From: Rhodobacteraceae bacterium KLH11
Lineage (GTDB): Bacteria; Pseudomonadota; Alphaproteobacteria; Rhodobacterales; Rhodobacteraceae
NCBI GenBank assembly: GCA_000158135.1
Contig: DS999531.1
Span: 774,132 to 838,131 of the forward strand
Direction of reading: 5' to 3'
Length of the DNA: 64,000 nt
Part shown: positions 1-8,895 of the stretch, one piece after another
Position numbering within the stretch: position 1 is the stretch's first letter
Layout: each line of letters starts with the position of its first letter
The notes under the pieces: generated by a model
Told to the model about the DNA's origin: nothing
The model's database searches: none
The model's input: the letters and a program-made list of their open reading frames with translations, nothing else
Position numbers and translations under genes: made by a program

Positions 1-63
1 CTGCGCCAGCAGCGCATCCGAGCTGAGCGGCAATGTATCCTGAAAAGCAGATGACGCGTCCAT
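1..63 (-). CDS. 5' end of an unidentified minus-strand gene (partial)
   Basis: Only 21 codons are inside the window, beginning MDASSAFQDTLPLSSDALLAQ minus its last residue. The start is credible because a strong AGGAGG ribosome site lies about 6 bases upstream on the minus strand. The N-terminus has the flavour of YbaK/ProX-type aminoacyl-tRNA deacylases, which often open with a Leu-rich SSDALLAxL helix, but that is a guess from very little sequence. Confidence 0.5.
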   Translation of the reverse strand, partial: MDASSAFQDTLPLSSDALLAQ

Positions 64-151
64 GGAACCCTCCTGTCTGACGCGCTCATTACGTAATGCG
101 GGTATAAATTCAAGCCGGGACAGACCCCGAATTCAATGGTAGCGTGCCGCT

Positions 152-676
152 ATGAAAGTGACGCGTGATACACCAGATCAACTGATCCTGTCCGATACCC
201 CATGGTTCATCGGTATCACGCTGGTCTTTTTCATTCTCATCTTTGTGGGCCTCGGTCTGTTTCTGATGACAGACGGGGGTGAGGCGATCCTGTTCGGCCT
301 GATCTTTGGGCTTGGCGGTGGCGGGTTGGGCTTTGGTGCCTTTTGCGCCTTCGTGCGGCGGGTGCAGGTTATTTTCGACCGCAGCGCCGACAGCATCCTG
401 ATCCGGCGACAGTCGGTTTTTGGCTATGAAACCGTCGCGCATGTTCTGTCGAACCTCTCTCATGCCGAACTGGAAAGCACCACTTCGAGGCGCAACGGGA
501 ACACATCAACTCTGTACCGTCCAATTCTGGTTCTGGACAAAGGCATGAGCGCGGGCCGCCATCCGATTGTTGAGGCCTTTTCAAGCGGCGCAGGCTCTCG
601 CCGACTAGTGGATGCGGTGAACAACTGGCTGCCATCGAAACGCCGACAAAGTGACGATCAGAGCAGATCAGCTTAG
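152..676 (+). CDS. Hypothetical two-TM membrane protein
   Basis: 174 residues. Two hydrophobic segments lie near residues 20-40 and 46-70, separated by a short acidic turn. A soluble, Arg-rich C-terminal half follows. I recognise no enzyme motif. The shape (short cytoplasmic N-terminus, TM hairpin, then a beta-rich domain beginning VIFDRSADSILIRR) resembles small PH-like membrane proteins, but this is inference. It stands alone on the plus strand, facing the rpmE terminator. Confidence 0.6.
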   Translation: MKVTRDTPDQLILSDTPWFIGITLVFFILIFVGLGLFLMTDGGEAILFGLIFGLGGGGLGFGAFCAFVRRVQVIFDRSADSILIRRQSVFGYETVAHVLSNLSHAELESTTSRRNGNTSTLYRPILVLDKGMSAGRHPIVEAFSSGAGSRRLVDAVNNWLPSKRRQSDDQSRSA

Positions 677-729
677 CTTGCCTGCCACCGAACCCGTAAA
701 ATTCGCAGAATTTTATCGCCGAATACCAT

Positions 730-755
730 AAAAAAAGCCGCCCCAACGGGGCGGC
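730..755 (-). terminator. Rho-independent terminator of rplS-rpmE
   Basis: An 8-bp perfect GC stem (GCCGCCCC / GGGGCGGC) has a 3-base loop. It is followed on the minus strand by a run of seven T. It lies 26 bases past the rpmE stop and ends the minus-strand ribosomal transcript. Confidence 0.85.
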
Positions 756-780
756 CTTTCGCATTTGAACCGGGTCAGGC

Positions 781-1002
781 TTAGAAGCCCAGACCTTCGT
801 ATTTCTTCTTGAACTTCGACACACGACCACCGGCGTCCATCAGACGGGTGCCGCCACCGGTCCACGCAGGGTGCGAGGAGGGGTCGATTTCCAGAGCCAG
901 CTGGTCGCCCTCGGCGCCCCAGGTGGATTTCATCTGAACCACAGTCCCATCGGTCATTTTGACGTTGATGACGTGATAATCGGGATGGATGTCTTTTTTC
1001 AT
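781..1002 (-). CDS. rpmE: 50S ribosomal protein L31
   Basis: 73 residues with the L31 opening [19 protein letters not shown] and the conserved STWG and SHPAWTGG segments. The early Cys pair of the zinc-binding C+ form is absent, so this is the zinc-independent type. It is 11 bases downstream of rplS on the same strand with an AAGGAG site. The pair is closed by the terminator at 730-755. Confidence 0.95.
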   Translation of the reverse strand: MKKDIHPDYHVINVKMTDGTVVQMKSTWGAEGDQLALEIDPSSHPAWTGGGTRLMDAGGRVSKFKKKYEGLGF

Positions 1003-1013
1003 CTTTCCGCTCC

Positions 1014-1397
1014 TTACGCCTCGGCGCCAGCCTTGGGCTTGTAGTTGGTGACCTCTGCGATACGTGCGGATTTACCGCGACGGGTGCGCAGATAGTACAG
1101 TTTGGCGCGACGGACGCGGCCACGGCGGACAACGGTGATGCTGTCGATGTTGGTCGAATACAGCGGGAAGACACGCTCCACGCCTTCGCCAAACGAAATT
1201 TTGCGAACGGTGAACGAACCGGCGATGCCTTCGCCGCCTTTGCGCGCGATGCAGACACCTTCGTAGTTCTGCACACGGGTGCGCGACCCTTCGGTCACCT
1301 TATAGCCGACACGGATAGTGTCACCGGCTTTGAAATCGGGGATGTCTTTCCCCAGGGCAGAGATTTGCTCTGCCTCAAGCTGTGCGATCAGGTCCAT
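1014..1397 (-). CDS. rplS: 50S ribosomal protein L19
   Basis: 127 residues. The hallmarks of L19 are present: [29 protein letters not shown] split over residues 25-53, the [14 protein letters not shown] stretch, and the basic [14 protein letters not shown] tail. L19 sits at the 30S-50S interface. The start has an AGGAG site 9 bases upstream. In many bacteria rplS directly follows trmD. Here a plus-strand GH25 gene lies between them. Confidence 0.95.
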   Translation of the reverse strand: MDLIAQLEAEQISALGKDIPDFKAGDTIRVGYKVTEGSRTRVQNYEGVCIARKGGEGIAGSFTVRKISFGEGVERVFPLYSTNIDSITVVRRGRVRRAKLYYLRTRRGKSARIAEVTNYKPKAGAEA

Positions 1398-1780
1398 CGC
1401 AATTACTCCTATCTGCTCGTGGTTGGTCCACGAAGTTTGGGCACGGCCTGAGAGCTCTTGGTCTTCACCGGGTCCCGCCTTGCAGCCCGCCAGAGATCAG
1501 ATCGAATGTTCCTTTGGTCTGGTTTACCCTTGCCACACCTTGGCCGAAGAAGACCTGGCGCACGACATCAGACAAACCAAAAACACCGGAGTCGCGCAGG
1601 CACGGCACCGGATTGCGCCCGTTTAGGGGGTTTGCACGCTGGGATCAAGCCCAAATCACCATATTTCCCAAGCAGGGCGGTGGGATTTTGCCGCCCGCAA
1701 AATCCGCCGTTGCGTTGCCGGAAGGATCAGGCATTCTGGATACCAATAATACGAGCAGAAATTTGATACAGGACCGGAAG
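1398..1780. other. Intergenic leader between rplS and the GH25 gene
   Basis: 383 bases between divergent starts. It holds the rplS ribosome site and presumably the promoters of both directions. Plus-strand open frames crossing it look like accidental extensions of the GH25 gene, whose lipoprotein signal begins only at 1781. I see no RNA gene. Confidence 0.5.
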
Positions 1781-2581
1781 ATGCGCCAAGCACTCCTGCT
1801 GGCTTTAGCAGCCCTTGTAATTGTCTCGTGTGGACGCCGCGGCCCGCAACCTCAGGCGGTTGAGCCACAGGCCTTTGCCGACACCACCCCGCCCTCGATC
1901 ATCTACCCCGCTTTCGGGGATGCTGACCCGCACCCGTGGGAGGACCGCCATCCGGGCCATTATCCGGTGCACGGGCTGGACGTGTCGCGCTGGCAGCCGC
2001 CGATTGACTGGCGGACCGCTCGGGCCTCGGGTGTCAGCTTTGCCTTCATCAAGGCCACCGAAGGTGGGGATTTCGCGGATCCGAAGTTTGACGAACACCG
2101 GCGCGGCGCGCAGGCTGCCGGCGTGCCCTGGGGGGCCTATCATTATTATTATTTCTGCCGACCTGCCCATGAACAGGCCCGTTGGTTCATCCAGAATGTG
2201 CCCAAAGGGGCCGACCTGCCCCATGTGCTGGATATGGAATGGACGCCGCATTCGAAAACCTGCAGGATACGCCCCGATGGCCGCACTGTCCGGGCCGAAG
2301 CGCAGAAATTCCTCGATATCCTCGAACGTCATTATGGGCGCCGCCCCATTGTTTACACCACGGTGGATTTCTATGGCGACACCGACATCGGGCGCCTGCC
2401 CAAAACCGAATTCTGGCTGCGCTCGGTCGCGGGCCATCCCCGCAACGTCTACCCCCGCGCGATCTGGCGGTTCTGGCAATATACCGGCACCGGTCTGGTG
2501 CCCGGGGTGCAGGGCAAGGTGGACATCAACACATTCAACGGCACGCCCGAGGCCTGGGCCCACTGGAAGGCGGGGGGTTAA
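1781..2581 (+). CDS. GH25-family lysozyme-like lipoprotein
   Basis: 266 residues. The chosen ATG gives a lipoprotein signal with a lipobox ending IVSC at Cys17, which argues against the much longer open frame upstream. The GH25 (Cellosyl-type muramidase) fold follows: GLDVSRWQ with Asp67, IKATEG near 90-95, the AYHYYYF strand, and VLDMEW carrying Asp151 and Glu153, the expected catalytic acids. It should cleave the MurNAc-GlcNAc bond of peptidoglycan while anchored in the envelope. It converges on trmD and overlaps its 3' end by 4 bases. Confidence 0.88.
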   Translation: MRQALLLALAALVIVSCGRRGPQPQAVEPQAFADTTPPSIIYPAFGDADPHPWEDRHPGHYPVHGLDVSRWQPPIDWRTARASGVSFAFIKATEGGDFADPKFDEHRRGAQAAGVPWGAYHYYYFCRPAHEQARWFIQNVPKGADLPHVLDMEWTPHSKTCRIRPDGRTVRAEAQKFLDILERHYGRRPIVYTTVDFYGDTDIGRLPKTEFWLRSVAGHPRNVYPRAIWRFWQYTGTGLVPGVQGKVDINTFNGTPEAWAHWKAGG

Positions 2582-3381
2582 TCCTCTTGCCTGGAGCTCA
2601 GATATCGCTCCCACAGATCGGGCCGTCTTTGCTGTGTGATCTGTTCGGACTTGTCGTGGCGCCATTGGGCGATGCGGCCATGGTGGCCTGACATCAGGAT
2701 ATCCGGGATCGGACGACCCTTCCAGTCAGCGGGGCGGGTGTATTGCGGGTGCTCCAGCAAACCGGATGAAAAGCTTTCCTCTTCAGCAGACGCCTGATTG
2801 CCCAATACTCCGGGGATCAATCGCACCGTGGCATCGATCAGGGCCTGCGCGGCAATCTCGCCGCCGGTCATGACAAAATCACCCAGACTGACCTCTTGCA
2901 CGCCATAATGCTCAAGCACCCGTTCATCGACGCCTTCAAACCGGCCGCAGAGCAATGTCATGCCATCGCAGCGCGCCAAATTCTGCATCATGCGTTGATC
3001 CATCGGGCGACCGCGCGGGCTGAGGTAGATCAGCGGCCAGTTGCCCTGGATGCCCGCCATTGTATGCTCGATGGCCTCGCCCAGTACATCGGCGCGCAGC
3101 ACCATGCCAGCGCCGCCGCCCGCAGGTGTGTCATCCACGTTGCGGTGCTTGCCCACGCCGAACTGACGCAGATCGACGGTTTCCAGCTGCCACAAACCTT
3201 CCTGCAGGGCCTTGCCGGTCAGGCTTTCGCCCAGAACGCCGGGAAAGGCCAAGGGAAACAGGGTGATAATCTTGGCCTTCCACACCCCGTGCAGGTCGGG
3301 CGTTGGCGTCATCAATTCGCGCGGTTTCAACGCCGGGCGAATGGCTTTGCGGCCATGGGACTTTCCGGTTTTTTCTGTCAT
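2578..3381 (-). CDS. trmD: tRNA (guanine37-N1)-methyltransferase
   Basis: 267 residues. It has the SPOUT-fold TrmD pattern: KIITLFPLAFPG, the FGVGKHRNVDDTPAGGGAGMVL segment in two parts, the LCGRFEGVDERVLE strand, and the trefoil-knot region DFVMTGGEIAAQALIDA. It methylates G37 of tRNAs using SAM and prevents frameshifting. I chose the start at 3381 because it overlaps the upstream stop as ATGA, indicating translational coupling. A longer frame upstream overlaps another gene and looks spurious. The N-terminus carries about 30 residues of extra basic/Pro-rich sequence before the conserved core. Confidence 0.94.
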   Translation of the reverse strand: MTEKTGKSHGRKAIRPALKPRELMTPTPDLHGVWKAKIITLFPLAFPGVLGESLTGKALQEGLWQLETVDLRQFGVGKHRNVDDTPAGGGAGMVLRADVLGEAIEHTMAGIQGNWPLIYLSPRGRPMDQRMMQNLARCDGMTLLCGRFEGVDERVLEHYGVQEVSLGDFVMTGGEIAAQALIDATVRLIPGVLGNQASAEEESFSSGLLEHPQYTRPADWKGRPIPDILMSGHHGRIAQWRHDKSEQITQQRRPDLWERYLSSRQED

Positions 3382-4193
3382 CTCGTGCCGATCAGATCGT
3401 TTTGCGCGCGTTGAACCAGGGCTGCCTTTTGCTCTATCAGCTCGGCCTCGTCCAGAGCGGAACGGTTCAGCTCCAGCATTTGGGTCAGCACATCTTCGGG
3501 CAGGCGGGGATTGACGCGGGTCGCCCCTACCAGCTGCGTGGCTTTTTCGTAGGGCAGATCGAGAAACTCGGCAAACGTGTCTCCCGGCCCGTGGCGGCGG
3601 CCCTGCAAATCTTCCAGCCATTCGGTCCGGACCGATACCGAAGGCAGGCGGTCGCGAACCGCCTCAGCTGCGGCCTCAGGTGAGGGCACCGGTGCAAGTC
3701 GGGTCCGATAGGCGTCAAAATCCTGCATAAGCCGGGTCCGGTGCAGATCATGTGCCCACAGGCTGCGCAGCCAGCCACCGCGCTGGCGCAGCGAGAAGTA
3801 GAGCGTGATATGCACCTCTTCCCCCGCAAACCGGTCGCGGATCAGGCCGACGAGACATTTGGCAAGTTCCGGCGCTGCCTCGTACCCCACGGCCACATTA
3901 CGGCTGGGGCGCAGGCCCGAGAAATTCTCTTCGCTCAGGATCAAGCCACGTTTCTTGCCAAATTCCAGCGAGTTCAGAAAGTGACGCATCTGATCGCTGA
4001 AATCGCTTAGTGTAGCCGGTGTGCCGTAGACGGAATAGCGTGTGGCGGCCTCGGACAGGCCGGATTTGCGGGTCCGGTAGGGCAAAACCAGCGCATGATG
4101 GGGCCAGATCAACGAGCGGTTTTCGAACAGAAAGGATTGTGCTGCCGTCGTGCCGGTCTTGTGCAGGCCCAGATGCAGCAACACGCGGCGCAT
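3378..4193 (-). CDS. Sulfotransferase-like P-loop protein
   Basis: 271 residues. The N-terminus VLLHLGLHKTGTTAAQSFL matches the PAPS-binding 5'-phosphosulfate loop of bacterial sulfotransferases (HxGxxKTGTT type). A later segment near LILSEENFSGL fits the region before the 3'-phosphate site. The acceptor is unknown. The gene is embedded between rimM and trmD with 1-base and 4-base overlaps, so it is almost certainly cotranslated with the tRNA/ribosome maturation genes. That is an odd place for a sulfotransferase. Confidence 0.7.
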   Translation of the reverse strand: MRRVLLHLGLHKTGTTAAQSFLFENRSLIWPHHALVLPYRTRKSGLSEAATRYSVYGTPATLSDFSDQMRHFLNSLEFGKKRGLILSEENFSGLRPSRNVAVGYEAAPELAKCLVGLIRDRFAGEEVHITLYFSLRQRGGWLRSLWAHDLHRTRLMQDFDAYRTRLAPVPSPEAAAEAVRDRLPSVSVRTEWLEDLQGRRHGPGDTFAEFLDLPYEKATQLVGATRVNPRLPEDVLTQMLELNRSALDEAELIEQKAALVQRAQNDLIGTR

Positions 4194-4696
4194 TACAGCA
4201 GGCCCTCGGGCGGATCAGCGATAATGCGGCCCTTGTCCAGATCGACGGTTGGAACGGCATCAAGCGTGAAAGGCAACAGGACGGTTGATTTCAGGCCGGG
4301 ACCGTGCAGTTCCAGCAAATCCGCCGCGCCATGGTTCTGCACTGATTTCACCCGTCCCAGCAACGTACCGCCGGTATCGTAAACCTCTAACCCGATCAGG
4401 TCGGTGTGATAAAACTCGTCATCGGGCAGCGAAGGCAGCTGATCACGGCGGGCAAACAGGCGCAGGCCACTCAGGGCATCCGCCTCTTCCTTGGTTTCAA
4501 CCCCACCCAACCGGGCGGCAAAACCGTTCTTGATCGTACGGGTCAGCACCACCGGGAAACGTTTGGCTCCGGCCTCATCGGTCAGGGGGGAATAACCCTC
4601 GATATCTTCGGGCACGGCGCAAAAGCTTTTCAGCCGCACCTCGCCGCGCACACCATAGGAACCGGCAATACTGCCAACGCAGATCAGATCACTCAT
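4193..4696 (-). CDS. rimM: 16S rRNA processing protein RimM
   Basis: 167 residues. It starts [21 protein letters not shown], the RimM N-terminal domain signature. It continues into a PRC-barrel with [21 protein letters not shown] split across residues 95-115 and ends [17 protein letters not shown]. RimM assists maturation of the 30S head and binds S19. The stop overlaps the next gene's start as TAATG, and its start overlaps the preceding small membrane gene by 8 bases. Confidence 0.94.
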   Translation of the reverse strand: MSDLICVGSIAGSYGVRGEVRLKSFCAVPEDIEGYSPLTDEAGAKRFPVVLTRTIKNGFAARLGGVETKEEADALSGLRLFARRDQLPSLPDDEFYHTDLIGLEVYDTGGTLLGRVKSVQNHGAADLLELHGPGLKSTVLLPFTLDAVPTVDLDKGRIIADPPEGLL

Positions 4697-4835
4697 TTCG
4701 ACCTTCCGTCACACATATTCCGTTCTGCCATTGCCCAAGCGCCTCGCAGGCCTCACGCTGGTTCGAGCGTTCAAAGAACACGCCAACAATAAAGGCGATC
4801 ATCAACAGGATGGGAAGCCGTAACAATCCGAACAT
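4689..4835 (-). CDS. Small single-TM protein (48 aa)
   Basis: The short frame begins [24 protein letters not shown], a single hydrophobic helix. A soluble tail with two Cys, [18 protein letters not shown], follows. I prefer the internal ATG at 4835 because it starts 2 bases after the bluB stop and gives a sensible TM protein; the longer frame overlaps bluB. The two cysteines could form a disulfide on the periplasmic side. Function is unknown. Its position inside the bluB-rimM string suggests cotranslation. Confidence 0.65.
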   Translation of the reverse strand: MFGLLRLPILLMIAFIVGVFFERSNQREACEALGQWQNGICVTEGRNE

Positions 4836-4837
4836 GT

Positions 4838-5473
4838 CTAGCGCACCTCGATGGGCAATTTGTCTTCGCGGTATTCCCAACCGGCCTGCTGCAGTTCCGG
4901 CGTATCGGACTGAACCTCAGGCCAGCCTACGCAGAAGTAACCGATCAGCCGCCAGTTTTCAGGTACGTTCAGGTCGTGGGCCATCTGCTCGGGGTCAAGG
5001 ATTGAAACCCAGCCCAGCCCCAGCCCTTCGGTTCGCAAGGTGAGCCAGAACAGGGTGATGGCCGAGACGACGGAATAACGCCGCATCTCGGGCATGGTCC
5101 CCGCGCCCAGACCTTGCCCCTTGTCGGTGGCATCGTCACAGAACACAGCCAATTGCACAGGCGCATCCTGCATGCCCGACAGTTTCAACTGGCTGTAAAG
5201 ATGCGCTTTTTCGCCGGAATAACCCTGCAGCGCCTGTTCGTTCGCGGTTTGGAAATTCTTCAATGCCGCGTCGCGCGCGACCTCGCTTTCGACGCGGATC
5301 ACGCGCCAGGGTTCGCTCAGCCCCACCGAGGGAGCCAATTGAAACGCGTCGAGGCAGCGCGTCAGCACTGCCTCGTCAATCGCGTCTTTGCGGAACCGGC
5401 GCACATCGCGCCGGAGCCGCAGCAACAGATCGAACTGCGCACGAAAATCGTCGGTAAAAGCCTGATCCCGCAC
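4838..5473 (-). CDS. bluB: 5,6-dimethylbenzimidazole synthase
   Basis: 211 residues of the nitroreductase fold in its BluB form. RRDVRRFR near residue 20 contacts FMN, LAPSVGLSEPWR near 48-59 is typical of BluB, and GLGAGTMPEMRRYSVVSAI is followed by LGLGWVSILDP. The enzyme fragments FMNH2 with O2 to make DMB, the lower ligand of cobalamin, which fits the aerobic cobaltochelatase genes at 22.7-25.7 kb. It sits between rpsP and rimM in the minus-strand cluster. Confidence 0.88.
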   Translation of the reverse strand: MRDQAFTDDFRAQFDLLLRLRRDVRRFRKDAIDEAVLTRCLDAFQLAPSVGLSEPWRVIRVESEVARDAALKNFQTANEQALQGYSGEKAHLYSQLKLSGMQDAPVQLAVFCDDATDKGQGLGAGTMPEMRRYSVVSAITLFWLTLRTEGLGLGWVSILDPEQMAHDLNVPENWRLIGYFCVGWPEVQSDTPELQQAGWEYREDKLPIEVR

Positions 5474-5485
5474 GCCTTCGCCTGC

Positions 5486-5875
5486 TTATTCTTCTGCAGC
5501 CGCTTCTTCAGCCGGTGCAGCAGCAGCCTCGGCAGCTTCAGCCGCCTTTGCCGCTTTTTCTTCTGCACGTTCCTGAGCTTTCTTGCCCGGTGTGCCTTTG
5601 TTGGGGTTGTTGCGATCAGCCTTGTCACGGGCACCGGCGGCTTCCAGCATGCGGGCGATCCGGTCGGTGGGCTGGGCGCCCTGATCCAGCCAGTACTGGA
5701 TGCGCTCAAGGTTCATTTTCACGCGCTCTTCGCTGTCTTTCGGCAGCAGCGGGTTATAGGTGCCCAGCTTCTCGATGAAACGGCCATCGCGGGGCATACG
5801 GCTGTCGGCCGCAACGATCCGATAGAAGGGACGTTTTTTCGAGCCGCCGCGGGCGAGACGAATTTTCATTGCCAT
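5486..5875 (-). CDS. rpsP: 30S ribosomal protein S16
   Basis: 129 residues. [39 protein letters not shown] and [11 protein letters not shown] are the S16 core. A low-complexity Ala/Glu-rich tail of about 40 residues follows, common in alphaproteobacteria. The first ATG (5875) is 8 bases from an AGGAG site, so it is preferred to the one two codons later. Confidence 0.95.
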   Translation of the reverse strand: MAMKIRLARGGSKKRPFYRIVAADSRMPRDGRFIEKLGTYNPLLPKDSEERVKMNLERIQYWLDQGAQPTDRIARMLEAAGARDKADRNNPNKGTPGKKAQERAEEKAAKAAEAAEAAAAPAEEAAAEE

Positions 5876-5916
5876 GGTGGTATCTCCTTTGAATGGCGAG
5901 ACTGGGGAATTCCCAG

Positions 5917-6213
5917 TTATTCTTTATGTTTCTTATGGTGTCGGATGACTTCCTGAATGATGAAATTCAGGAAAGCCTTGGCGAAGTCCGGGTCCAGGCC
6001 GGCCTCTTTCGCCAGGTCTTCTAACCGTGCGATCTGCGCGGCCTCGCGCGAGGGATCGGACGGGGGAAGATCGTGTATCGCTTTCAGCTTGCCAACGGCC
6101 TGCGTGTGCTTGAACCGCTCGCCCAGCGTATAGACAAGGATCGCGTCCAGCCGGTCGATGCTTTCGCGATGCTCTTTCAACAGCGTGGCAGCTTGTGTCA
6201 CGGGGTTGGTCAT
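5917..6213 (-). CDS. Chorismate mutase, AroQ class
   Basis: 98 residues, all-helical, with the AroQ pattern: [28 protein letters not shown] gives the helix-1 Arg and the Lys of the active site, and [18 protein letters not shown] ends the third helix. It converts chorismate to prephenate for Phe/Tyr synthesis. It overlaps the upstream GNAT gene by 4 bases (ATGA). Confidence 0.85.
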   Translation of the reverse strand: MTNPVTQAATLLKEHRESIDRLDAILVYTLGERFKHTQAVGKLKAIHDLPPSDPSREAAQIARLEDLAKEAGLDPDFAKAFLNFIIQEVIRHHKKHKE

Positions 6214-6752
6214 TGGCCGGTCCTCTTGTCGGTCGTTACATCGATGTGCGGGTGACGCCAGATCTGGGCGTGTTTGCCCAACAGCTCGGCATTCTCCTGC
6301 TCAAGCGTTGCACCAAGGCGTTCAGCTAACACGCGCGAGCGTTCATTGGCATGGGCGATGTATGATATAACCCGGTTCAGGCCCTGATATCGCGCAGCGT
6401 AGGCACGTGCGGCTTTGGCGGCCTCAAAGCCAAGCCCTTTACCTTCGGCTTCTTCCATCAGGGTCCAGCCCAGTTCTGGCTCGGCCCAGCCGGGCGCGTC
6501 GATCATACCGGCCCAGCCCACGAAGGTGCCGTTGTCCTTTTTGGTCAGATGCCACAGGCCAAAGCCCTTCAGGGCCCAATGCCCCAGCCGGTTCGCCAAA
6601 GAGCTCCAGCTTTCAAGCGCGTCCTTGGGGCCCCCCACCATATGGCTGCGTTTCGTGGTGAAGAACGCAGCCATGACGGGCAGATCATCCAGATGCGGCG
6701 CACGCAGGATCAGGCGCTCGGTCTCGACGGTGGGGATGGTGAAAGAGGTCAT
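6210..6752 (-). CDS. GNAT acetyltransferase, RimJ/RimL-like
   Basis: 180 residues. TERLILRAPHLDDLP opens the RimJ/L subgroup. GWAGMIDAPGWAEPELGWTL is the central beta strand region, and EAEGKGLGFEAAKAARAYA is the acetyl-CoA pyrophosphate loop. It is a tandem paralogue of the next gene upstream, with the same ETERLILRAP start and similar length. The two genes overlap by 4 bases. Targets are probably protein N-termini or small amines; the sequence does not say which. Confidence 0.8.
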   Translation of the reverse strand: MTSFTIPTVETERLILRAPHLDDLPVMAAFFTTKRSHMVGGPKDALESWSSLANRLGHWALKGFGLWHLTKKDNGTFVGWAGMIDAPGWAEPELGWTLMEEAEGKGLGFEAAKAARAYAARYQGLNRVISYIAHANERSRVLAERLGATLEQENAELLGKHAQIWRHPHIDVTTDKRTGQ

Positions 6753-7303
6753 GCGTAGGCCTCCATCCCGCCATTCACCAGATCGGCAGGTGCAGGATGC
6801 CGCCAGATTTCCGAGGTGCCATATTTCGGGTGCTCATAGGTATATTCAAACCGCGCGCCCATCCGCTTGGCCACGGCCTTGCTGGCGGTATTGTCCGGAT
6901 CGATCAGCGAGATTGCCGTTTCCCAACCCAGAACGTCATAGGCGTGCGTGCGCGCAGCCAGTGCGGCCTCGGTCGCGTAACCTTTGCCGGTGGCGTGGGT
7001 CATCAGCGTCCAGCCAACCTCGGGCTCGGGCCAGCCTTCGGGGAACCATAATCCGATCCGGCCGACATAAGCGCCGGTGTCTTTCTCGTCGACGCTCCAA
7101 TATCCATAGCCGCGCACAGACCAATGGCCCAGAAGCGAGGCAAGCACCCGCCATACCTCATCCCGGCGCAACGGCCCACCGACAAACTTCGCAGCCTCGC
7201 TGGCGAAGAACGCGGTGTCTGCGTCCAGATCAGCCTCGGACGGGGCGCGCAGGATCAGACGCTCGGTCTCAAGCCGGGGGATATGTCGGGCGATCAGGTT
7301 CAC
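6749..7303 (-). CDS. GNAT acetyltransferase, RimJ/RimL-like (paralogue)
   Basis: 184 residues. LETERLILRAPSEADL, GRIGLWFPEGWPEPEVGWTLM and ATGKGYATEAALAARTHA give the same layout as the adjacent gene, so a local duplication is likely. It overlaps ffh by 4 bases at its start and the second GNAT gene by 4 bases at its end, forming one coupled string ffh-GNAT-GNAT-chorismate mutase. Confidence 0.8.
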   Translation of the reverse strand: MNLIARHIPRLETERLILRAPSEADLDADTAFFASEAAKFVGGPLRRDEVWRVLASLLGHWSVRGYGYWSVDEKDTGAYVGRIGLWFPEGWPEPEVGWTLMTHATGKGYATEAALAARTHAYDVLGWETAISLIDPDNTASKAVAKRMGARFEYTYEHPKYGTSEIWRHPAPADLVNGGMEAYA

Positions 7304-8802
7304 TTTTTCTTGCCAAACCCGCTGAGGCCCGGAGGCAGACCCATGCCGCCGCCCAGCCCGGGCAGGCCGCCGCGTCCGCCCATCGCCTTGGCTGCCTGTT
7401 CCAGCGCTTTGGGGTCCATGCCAGCCGCCATATCCTCGGGGCTGGGGCCGCCCTTGCCAAACATGCCCTTCATGGCCTGTTTCAGCATCTTGCCTTTGCC
7501 CATCTTGCCCATCTTCTTCATCATGTCCGACATCTGCCGGTGCATCTTGAGCAGCTTGTTGAGGTCGCTGACCTCCATCCCCGACCCGGCGGCAATCCGT
7601 TTCTTGCGGCTGGCCTGCAGAAGCTGCGGGTTGGCACGTTCGCGTTTGGTCATCGACTGGATCATGGCGATCTGGCGCTTGAGCACCTTGTCGTCCATAC
7701 CCGCCTCTTCAACCTGCTTGGCCATCTTGCCCATGCCCGGCATCATGCCCATCATGCCCTGCATGCCGCCCATCTGGATCATCTGCTCCAGCTGCATCTT
7801 CAGGTCGTTCATGTTGAACTGACCCTTGACCATGCGCTTCATCATGCGCTCGGTCTGTTCCATCTCCATCGTTTCCTGGGCCTTTTCGACCAGAGCAACG
7901 ATGTCGCCCATGCCCAGGATACGACCGGCGATCCGGTCTGGCTCGAATGTTTCGAGCGCATCCATCTTCTCGCCCAGACCAACGAAGCGGATCGGCTTGC
8001 CTGTCACGGCGCGCATCGACAGCGCCGCACCGCCGCGCCCGTCACCGTCCATCCGGGTCAGAACCACGCCCGAGATGCCGACCTTGGCGTCAAACTCTTC
8101 AGCCACCTCAACCGCGACCTGACCGGTCAGGCCGTCAACCACCAGCAGGGTTTCGCGCGGGTCAACCGCGTTGCGAACCTGCTCGACCTCGTCCATCAGG
8201 ACTTCGTCGATATGCAGACGGCCCGCGGTGTCGAGCATGTAGACGTCGTAGCCACCCAGCGTTGCCTGCTGTTTGGCACGTTTGGCGATATCAACCGGCG
8301 ACTGGCCCGGAACGATCGGCAAGGTGTCCACGCCAACCTGAGTACCCAGAACCGCCAACTGATCCATCGCAGCCGGGCGATAGACGTCGAGCGAGGCCAT
8401 CAGGACCTTTTTGCCCTCTTTCTCTTTCAGGCGTTTCGCCAGCTTACCGGTGGTGGTGGTCTTACCCGAGCCCTGCAGACCGACCATCAGGATCGGGGCG
8501 GGCGGGTTGTCGATCTTCAGCGCGCCGGGGTCTTCCTCGCCACGCAGGGTGTCGACCAGCGCGTCATGCACGATCTTGACAACCTGCTGGCCGGGGGTGA
8601 TGGATTTGGTCACCGCCTGACCGGTGGCCTGTTCCTGCACCTTCTTGACGAACTCACGCGCCACCGGCAGCGAGACGTCGGCCTCAAGCAGCGCCACGCG
8701 CACTTCGCGCAGGGCGGTTTTCACGTCTTCTTCGGACAGAGCGCCCTGTTTGGTCAGCCGGTCAAAGACGCCAGAGAGGCGTTCGGATAGATTTTCAAAC
8801 AT
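7300..8802 (-). CDS. ffh: Signal recognition particle protein Ffh (SRP54)
   Basis: 500 residues. The N-terminal four-helix domain is followed by the SRP GTPase: GLQGSGKTTTTGKLA (G1) near residue 108, DTAGRLHIDE (G3) and the closing helix. The Met-rich M domain at 330-500 contains MGMMPGMGKM and ends in Gly/Met-rich repeats. It binds 4.5S RNA and signal peptides for cotranslational targeting. It starts the minus-strand cluster and has an AAGGAG site 9 bases before the ATG. Confidence 0.95.
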   Translation of the reverse strand: MFENLSERLSGVFDRLTKQGALSEEDVKTALREVRVALLEADVSLPVAREFVKKVQEQATGQAVTKSITPGQQVVKIVHDALVDTLRGEEDPGALKIDNPPAPILMVGLQGSGKTTTTGKLAKRLKEKEGKKVLMASLDVYRPAAMDQLAVLGTQVGVDTLPIVPGQSPVDIAKRAKQQATLGGYDVYMLDTAGRLHIDEVLMDEVEQVRNAVDPRETLLVVDGLTGQVAVEVAEEFDAKVGISGVVLTRMDGDGRGGAALSMRAVTGKPIRFVGLGEKMDALETFEPDRIAGRILGMGDIVALVEKAQETMEMEQTERMMKRMVKGQFNMNDLKMQLEQMIQMGGMQGMMGMMPGMGKMAKQVEEAGMDDKVLKRQIAMIQSMTKRERANPQLLQASRKKRIAAGSGMEVSDLNKLLKMHRQMSDMMKKMGKMGKGKMLKQAMKGMFGKGGPSPEDMAAGMDPKALEQAAKAMGGRGGLPGLGGGMGLPPGLSGFGKKK

Positions 8803-8834
8803 GGCCCTACTAGCTCCTTAGCCGGTTATCTGGT

Positions 8835-8858
8835 GGCGTTTCTCAGATAAGAAACACC
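8835..8858 (-). promoter_or_regulatory. Hairpin in the ffh leader
   Basis: On the minus strand GGTGTTTCT and AGAAACGCC can form a continuous 9-bp stem (one G-U) around a 6-base loop. It sits about 17 bases before the ffh ribosome site. It has no T-run after it, so a leader structure affecting translation is more likely than a terminator. No known family is recognised. Confidence 0.4.
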
Positions 8859-8895
8859 GGTTAAATACACAATTGTCCCCTCCCACTGAATTAGA

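Noticed and set aside
6415..8790. A 791-codon plus-strand open frame
   Set aside because: It is the antisense shadow of the GNAT and ffh genes, rich in His/Arg/Pro as expected of reverse-complement high-GC coding sequence.
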